Source: Xanthoparmelia taractica
Lineage: Eukaryota; Ascomycota; Lecanoromycetes; Lecanorales; Parmeliaceae
Reading direction: 5' to 3'
Assembly: GCA_033085395.1 (NCBI GenBank)
Contig: JANQBS010000068.1
Coordinates: 118,531-182,530 of the forward strand
Length of the DNA: 64,000 nucleotides
Each line of letters starts with the position of its first letter. The stretch's first letter is position 1. The translations under genes were made by a program, and so were the position numbers. Positions 57,841 to 64,000 of the stretch are shown piece by piece. Below the pieces are notes generated by a model that saw only the letters and a list, made by a program, of their open reading frames with translations, ran no database searches and was not told where the DNA came from.

Positions 57841-59000
57841 CTAGTAGTTCTTCTTAGCTTGAGTTAGGCCTCGAGAAAGAAACATAATCGTTTGAATTGC
57901 AGTGCGGGGAGGCCACTTATTCGAATTGACTTCTCCGTTGACATAAAAGACTTGTACTCCGAAACCGAACTCTTTTGAAGCATTCAAATTCACCCAAATT
58001 GATCTATTGAGATCGTGATGAATAAGCATAGAGAATTGAGATAATACTGCTTGTAGGCTATTAAAGCTGGCCTTCTCCGCCTTACTTGATAAGAATAGTT
58101 TGAAGCGAGAAGAATATACACGGCGGGGATTGCCTTTTGACGGAGCTTCTCTCAAAAGCCTTGTCTTGAGATTCTGCAAAGGTGCTACAAGCTGTGCATA
58201 GTAATGGACTGAGCTACGAAGATAGCCTGTCAGACCGAGATAATGCTCTAGATCTCCAAGAGTTACGGGGTAATTCAGCTTGGCAATCGCTTTGAGTTTA
58301 TCATCTGCAGTAGCCATTCTCAGAGAATCAACATGTCGGCCAAGTAGATTAACATTTGAGTATCTCAGAAAGGTCTTTTCAGGGGCGATTGAAATATTAT
58401 ATTCAACCAGGAGTTAAAAAAGCCTCCTTAAGTGATAGATGTGCTCAGAGAAACTTTCAGAATCAACGACAATATCATCAATGTAGGCTTGTGCGAAGTC
58501 CTTAAGAGCTCTTAGAATATGATTAATCCTCCTTTGTACGTAGGCAATTGAATTCATATATCCCATGATTGGAACATTGAATGTTTCCTGCCCTCGATGT
58601 GTGACTACTGTAAGCATATGTCGAAAGTCGAGATGTATCAGCCATTGATAGAAGAAAGAAACTGCATCTAGCATAGCCAGGTGGGTGCAATCGAGTAGCT
58701 TCGAGATAATATCTGATTGAAGAGGCACGGGATAGACGTCTGGCACAATGAGATCATTCAGGCCTCGAATGTCAATCACAGCCCTGCCTTTTCTCTTATT
58801 ATTAGGTAGGGTTTTTTAAACGACGAAGACGGGATAGCTGAACGGAGTTGACTACTTTGTGTACTTCAAACGGCCTTGGTGTTGGAGAGCATTAAAGGTT
58901 TTGTCAACTACTGTCTTGTCTGTCAAATCAAGGGGATAGACTTTCGCTCTCTTGCTAGGTAGCCTTGACTGCTAGTTATATCGAAGAGAAAGCTTTATTT
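57841..59000 (-). pseudogene. Retrotransposon reverse transcriptase and RNase H, degenerate
   Basis: Reverse transcriptase motifs are visible on the minus strand: VIDIRGLNDLIVPDVYPVPL, then LAMLDAVSFFYQWLIH and the active-site YIDDIVV (within 58414-58779). Downstream, 57841-58317 carries the connection and RNase H part (LGDLEHYLGLTGYLRSSVHY, and near the end LSRGLTQAKKNY). A stop or frame break separates the two parts near 58318-58413, and stops precede the RT block. Order and motifs are those of Ty3/gypsy pol. Confidence 0.88.
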
Positions 59001-59232
59001 ATTTATTCTATGGGACTTTGGTAAAACCTTTATTCTTTCACAGAGACGGAAACTCATCAACTAAGTCAGCCAATTGCTGCTTCTTTAGCTCATTTCCATA
59101 GATCATCACATTATTAGAAAGCTTTGATTTCGTTTGTGTAGAGATATTAGTTGAAACATGATTGATCAAAGACGAGAAATTATTAGCTAAACTTATTGTT
59201 GTGACAGCGGCGAAAGTGACTGCTTTCTTCAC

Positions 59233-60200
59233 TCAATTCGAGGAAGATTCAGCAAAGAAGATATTCTCGTAGTCGACTTCTTGTAGCATTTCTAAGTGTA
59301 ATTTCTTGGGAATTTGCACAGCATGATTAGTCTTATTTTTGATGATCATATCAGCAATGTTGGCATCAATCATATGAGCATATATGATCAAATTGTGCTG
59401 CTTTGCAGGTTCGAAGATGAAGTCCCTATCAGGTAGATTCTTGGGCGTAATTACAGGCAGGATTTGCTGAGCTCGTGAGGCGATTGTAAGTGCTTTCTGT
59501 GCTCGAATTGGTCGTTTTGTATACTGATCGGTATTATGAGTTGTGATCTTCATGGTGATATCATAACTGTCAATACGTGCTTCGTTTTTGCTCACATCAA
59601 GGATGATTTTCTTCGGTCTCATAATATTATTTCTCATTAGAAGATTTGCCTTCAAATCATTGATCAAATGAATTTCTCTCACAATGTGGGTAAGGGTTGT
59701 GCTATTATCTCTTTTAAGACCTGGGAGATATATTGAAATAAGCACATATTTATCGGTGTTATGCATTGTAGAATTAAGCCCTTTGACACGCAGAGAAGAT
59801 GATATCTTCCTGATTTCCACCTCAGGCAGCAGAGACAAAAGCCATTGCTTATCGGTTAATGTCACACCAGTCCCTGAATCAGCACACCCTTTCTTATCCT
59901 TAGCTGCATTTGATATGAATCGTAGTGGAATATGAGCGTAATTCCAGCCACGAAAGCTAAAATTAGTGCCTAATCTAGCTCTGTCCTTGGAGTCTGATTG
60001 AATAATTTCCATGGCAAAAGCATCAATATTCGTTTGTGCATTTGCCAGCGGTTTAGATAGTGGTTTAGAATAACATCCGCCTCGCAAATGCTTGTGCAAT
60101 TTCGACTTGGAAGAGAAAGGCAAATCACAATTCCTACAGTACGTTTGAATGCCCACATATTCAGCAAAAGAATCATCATGATATTGATTATTTAACTCAT
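59233..60200 (-). pseudogene. Retrotransposon protease region with an N-terminal C2H2-like finger
   Basis: An open frame of 307 codons (60156-59233), extending upstream in frame to about 60220. It begins with CRNCDLPFSSKSKLHKHLRG, followed by GCY, a C2H2/C2HC-like finger. About 85 residues later comes the aspartic protease active site ADSGTGVTL. The remainder has protease-fold-like alternation and ends before the RT block at a stop. This is the best preserved frame of the element. The finger at this place is not the usual CCHC gag knuckle. Confidence 0.8.
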
Positions 60201-62139
60201 CAAAATCATAATCCGACTGCTCCTAATAGTCGTCAATTTTAGCATTCTGTTGAAGCGTATTTTCTTCCGCTTGGCCAGGATTCGCTTGCTTATTTTCAGT
60301 CGCTTCTGCTTGATAAGCAGCAGCCTTAGATCTGAAATTCTGCTGAAATTGTTGACGATTTTCGGGATTGTTTGGGCTTCCGAATTTTCGATCTGCTTGA
60401 CCGAATTGATTCGTTTGTGGCAGCCGATTCGTCAAACCTAACGTGTTTTGCTGCCCTCCACCTTGCACGAAAGGCCTTTGATTCGTGCTTTGCTGTGGCC
60501 GTGGATCGTAGCGAGGATTTGGTTGGTAGCCGTACTGCTGAGGGCGGTAAGTATTCTGATCAAAGGAGTTAGAAGGCCGAAATGGTTGCTACTGACGGTA
60601 CGGCTGTGAGATCTCGTACTGCTGCTGCTGTTCAAATAACTGGGAAAGATTGGATTAATTCTGCTGATCTTGACGAGTTGGGAAAGCTGAATTTGAAAGG
60701 CCTTGCTGAAATGCATTCCCCAGTGCATTTCGATAGGTATTCTCACGCTGATTCTGCTGATTTTGCTGCTGTTGCTGAGACCTTTGAACGAAATGTTGAT
60801 GCTGCCTGGTATGTAGCTCAAATCAGGCTACTTTCTTCATGTTAAGTATTTGAATGAAGCTTGCAATGGTGGTAGCTGCATTCGGTGGGTCAACAAAAAT
60901 ACGCAACTCCGGCATAATTCCCTGATAGGCAAATGTCAACTGATTTTGAATATCATTAATATTAGCTGATTTTGCATGCCTGACGACTGCTTGCACATAG
61001 CTAGCAGGCTCTCGGCGCGCTCGAGCATCTGCCAATGTGTACTTCTCTGCAGTTAGATTCGAGAGCGCCACGCCTGATAATTCCTTGAATCTTGCAGAGA
61101 GAGCTCTACACTATTCTTTCACTCCACTGCCTTCTACACGAAGGCCTCTCCGCTCCAGATTTGATAGCTCTGAGGTATATTAAGTAAGTGTAGAATCACG
61201 AAAATAAGTATTTACATTGGTACGAACTATAGCTTCTCCTTTCACAGCTGCCAAATCATGAATTCTTTCAACAAATAGAATCACACTGCGGTAATAGATA
61301 TCCTTTCCAACAGTTATAATCTTATCCTCTCCGTAAGACTTGTTCAGGAAAGGATCGAAATAGCCCAGTTCTGTAGCATTCCATTTGCTGTCAGAACTCG
61401 GCGTCTCTACTATGGTCGGTCCAGGTTCTTCAGGCGGGCCTTATTCTCCCCTAGGTCCAGCAGGTAAATGTAGGTTATTGATGGCATTTGTGACAGCCTG
61501 AGTAACAGTATTATTGACTGCATTGTTGATCATGTCCTGCAATTGTTGAGCTGTGAAATTGATAGTCATCTTCGGTGTAGTTTGGCTTGATGGCCTACGA
61601 TGGAAAGAGTTCGAATTATCGACAGTAGTGTCCGTAGTCGTTGACTCCTTACGGCTTTCTGGTGGAGGCGGTGATAGAGAAGACGACTTATTTGATAAAG
61701 AATCACGATTATTGTCAGCAGAATTGTCACCAACATTAGCAGGATTATTGTTAGTTGATGATTGATTAGGTGTATTTTCAATAGAAGAAGGATTAAAGAG
61801 CAAGTTCCTGAGAGACTGAGTGGCTTACTCAAAACGCCGGACAGATTTACGAAAAGTAGGTTTATCAACGGCCCAGTTAGATGGCCAACGGTCTTGAATG
61901 AAGGAATGAGTAGTCGTTCTTGATGGATCAGCAGCAGAATCAATAGCAGATATCGGCCTGGCAGGCCTGAGAGTGTTGGACGTGAGATGCTCACAAATCT
62001 CCTTGGTATCGTCAGATATCAAATCAGCGTATTTGTGGCTAGTGGCAATGAATTCCTGGATGTCAAATGCGAGGCAGAGTACTTGTCTATCTACTGAAGT
62101 AGTCAGCGTTGAATTGTAAGGCTGGTTGGCAAAGAGCAA
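60201..62139 (-). pseudogene. Retrotransposon gag, degenerate
   Basis: Pieces of one gag polyprotein are spread over several minus-strand frames: an N-terminal part at 61825-62139, a Ser/Pro/Asn-rich part with FTAQQLQDMINNAV (61441-61803), a capsid-like helical part (60823-61071, LADARARREPASYVQAVV), and a Gln/Asn-rich C-terminal part (60223-60821). Stops separating the in-frame pieces fall at codons where Gln or Trp would be expected, for example near 60222, 60590 and 61440. No classical CCHC knuckle is seen. Confidence 0.75.
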
Positions 62140-62287
62140 AGAGCAAAGAAAGCTGATGAGATCTTGCTAATCTAATAGCTCACTCATTTGATGAATTCGA
62201 TAACGATAAGTGAGATATATTGATGAAGGACTTCTTCTAAACGATTCGACAGTTAGTTGATATCGAAATCAAGCGTTGCTATCATAT

Positions 62288-62451
62288 TGTTATGGGAAAT
62301 GATCTTGAGATTGATGGTTGAAAAGTTGTTGAATTCTAAGGGCCGCAGTGGCGGAGATCTGCTGGGGAAACTAATACAAATTTGGCCTAGCCTCCCCGAT
62401 CTTCCCGGAATGTTCTTTCCCGGAGTATTGGCATACAGGAAAACCGTGACA
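62288..62451 (-). repeat. LTR (right; 5' LTR in element orientation)
   Basis: 164 bp, beginning TGTTA and ending TGACA on the plus strand. It should carry the element promoter for minus-strand transcription. It differs from the left LTR by five transitions. Confidence 0.95.
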
Positions 62452-62456
62452 GACGA
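62452..62456. repeat. Target-site duplication GACGA (right copy)
   Basis: Second copy of the 5-bp duplication, immediately after the TGACA end of the right LTR. Confidence 0.9.
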
Positions 62457-64000
62457 AGACGATTTATTATTTTTCGATTATTTAATATAGTACTTATAAA
62501 TAACACTATATTCTAATTCTTTTAAGCGAATTTTATTATTCTCTTATTACTTAATAGTCTTTTATAGAACTTATCTCACTCGAGAATAGCGTTTTACTTA
62601 ATTTTAAGCTTCGCAAGTCTCTAATTAAGATCTCGATTAAGCTCTTATTACTCTCGTTAGGCCTTAATATCCTCGTTAACCTTTAATTCTTTATAACGCG
62701 TTTTTGTAATACGTATAGTTTTAGTAGTCTTAAATTTTTTATTATTAAGCTATACTAATAATCGAGCTAACGTGAATAAGTTATTTAGTTATACGATATA
62801 AGTGTAATTTTTAATAAGATCTTCTTAATAGAGTAAGTCTAGAATTACGATCTAAGTTTAATTAAACTCTAGTCACTTCGTTTAATAATCGTAATGTAAG
62901 GGGTTGGTTCGCTGGCGCTTAGCAAGCGGCCCTAATTAATATAAGAGACGTATCGTTGGTACGATAATGATTCCTTTATTAGGTATTAAGTCCTAATAGA
63001 ACTAATTTCTAAGGAACACGAAAACCCTAGGGCATGCGAAGAGGATATATAATCGTTAAGGTCTCGTTAAGGCCTCGCCAAGGCCTTAGATTATAGATCC
63101 CGCTATAACCCCGTAATAAACCCTAAACTCATGAATAGTCGGCGCTAATGCGTATATAGCGCTAGGTCTAATAATTGTCTCTTCTCTTAGACTCTAATTC
63201 CCAGATATTATTTAATATAGTATCTTTATTACGTAATATAAAAAATCTTTAAATCTCGTGGGAAATAAGAAAAAGTACTTATAATTTATAAATAACGTCG
63301 CTTTTATAATATTAACTTTTATTATTAATAGCAAAAGATACGCGCTATAAACGCGCGTTAATATCGTTATACATATAATATTTACTAATTATAATTAACT
63401 CGATCCTACTGTGTTAATCTTAATACGCAATACGAATTTCTTTATAATATAAGAATCTTAATAGTGCTCTTCGAGCATTAATAGTTAACTTAATATATTA
63501 CGACTAGTTCTATTATTTATGAACTAGTAATAACGTAATCGCTAAGTATACGCAGAAGGCTTATTAAAAAATCTTAATTTCTTTAAGTAATAAGAAAAAA
63601 GAGTTCTTTTAATACGTTATCGTCTTTGTAGTATAAGATTAATATATCTATAGCAAATAATATATATTATTAATAGCTTATTAAAGAATTCTTCTAGCTC
63701 TTTTTATAGGCGCGTAGAAGAAGTTCTTCTACACGCGATGTTGTTTCTATAGCGTATACTACTACTACTTTAAAACACATATATTATGCGTTATTCACTC
63801 TAATCCTTAGCGGGCTATTATTAAATAACTAATAGTCACGCTTCTACGTCTCTTTATAAGACTATTCTAGCTTTTATAGTAGAAGAACGTAGAGCTAGTT
63901 TATTATTTTATTATTTTATTATCTTATTATTTTATTATTTTATTATTTTATTATTTTATTATTTTATTATTTTATTATTTTATTATTTTATTATTTTATT
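62457..64000. other. AT-rich, RIP-like gene-free DNA
   Basis: 1.5 kb very rich in A and T, dominated by TA, AT, TT and AA steps and poor in CA and TG. No open frame of note. Short less AT-rich islands occur near 62900-63100. It looks like an old, heavily mutated repeat and continues the block seen at 54790-55361. Confidence 0.8.
63899..64000. repeat. (TTATTTTA)n tandem array, runs off the window
   Basis: An octamer unit repeated about 12 times in a row with one variant (a C near 63923), continuing to the last base of the window, so its true length is unknown. Confidence 0.9.

Larger units (their letters stand above)
55367..62451 (-). mobile_element. Ty3/gypsy LTR retrotransposon, chromovirus type, degenerate
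   Basis: 7085 bp bounded by two 164-bp LTRs and a 5-bp target duplication. Coding order on the minus strand is gag, protease, reverse transcriptase, RNase H, integrase, then chromodomain, which defines a chromovirus of the Ty3/gypsy group. All coding parts are broken by stop codons, many at positions where Trp or Gln is expected. The element still has many CA and TG dinucleotides, so it is younger or less mutated than the AT-rich DNA on both sides into which it inserted. Confidence 0.93.

Noticed and set aside
63899..64000. CRISPR-like or telomeric repeat at the window end
   Set aside because: An octamer AT microsatellite without spacers, and not TTAGGG.

Overview
The window is nuclear DNA of a filamentous ascomycete (Pezizomycotina; class not determined). 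The reasons are short spliceosomal introns (about 50 to 90 bp, GT..AG), pyrimidine-rich leaders before start codons, characteristic fungal proteins (vacuolar proteinase B, Rom2-type RhoGEF, Psy2, Brf1, Mus81, Bph1), and an AT-rich terminal block whose mutations look like RIP (repeat-induced point mutation), a Pezizomycotina process.

Layout. 1-24.5 kb is mostly housekeeping: the N-terminal part of a BEACH protein (Bph1, minus, runs off the left edge), a divergent vacuolar subtilase, a decayed SRPK-like kinase, a Rho1 GEF (Rom2 type), a possible gene relic near 14.4 kb, the PP4 regulatory subunit Psy2 (nine exons) and a Cid1-type nucleotidyltransferase with an RGG tail. 25.4-41.5 kb is richer in membrane and accessory genes: an SLC35F transporter with a 14-nt microexon, a cytochrome P450 with one in-frame stop, a secreted GPI-type protein with an internal duplication, an MFS transporter, a ferric reductase, and a convergent copper-type P-type ATPase. 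42.8-51.1 kb holds Mus81, an unknown 223-aa protein and Brf1, all on the minus strand. 53.1-54.6 kb holds a four-exon gene that I resemble, from memory only, to the N-terminal domains of fungal STAND/heterokaryon-incompatibility proteins. It sits at the edge of the AT-rich block.

54.8-64 kb is an AT-rich, gene-free block split by a 7.1-kb Ty3/gypsy element (chromovirus type, minus strand). The element has 164-bp LTRs, a 5-bp target duplication GACGA, gag-protease-RT-RNase H-integrase-chromodomain order, and many premature stops at former Trp/Gln codons.

How genes may relate: the ferric reductase (reduces Fe3+/Cu2+) and the CPx-ATPase (moves copper) are neighbours with facing 3' ends and could both serve metal homeostasis. 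The P450, MFS and SLC35F genes lie close together, but no backbone biosynthetic enzyme is present, so a biosynthetic cluster is not supported. I found no tRNA, rRNA or CRISPR. Exon borders were inferred by eye from reading frame and splice consensus. Every spliced model listed gives a total length divisible by three.
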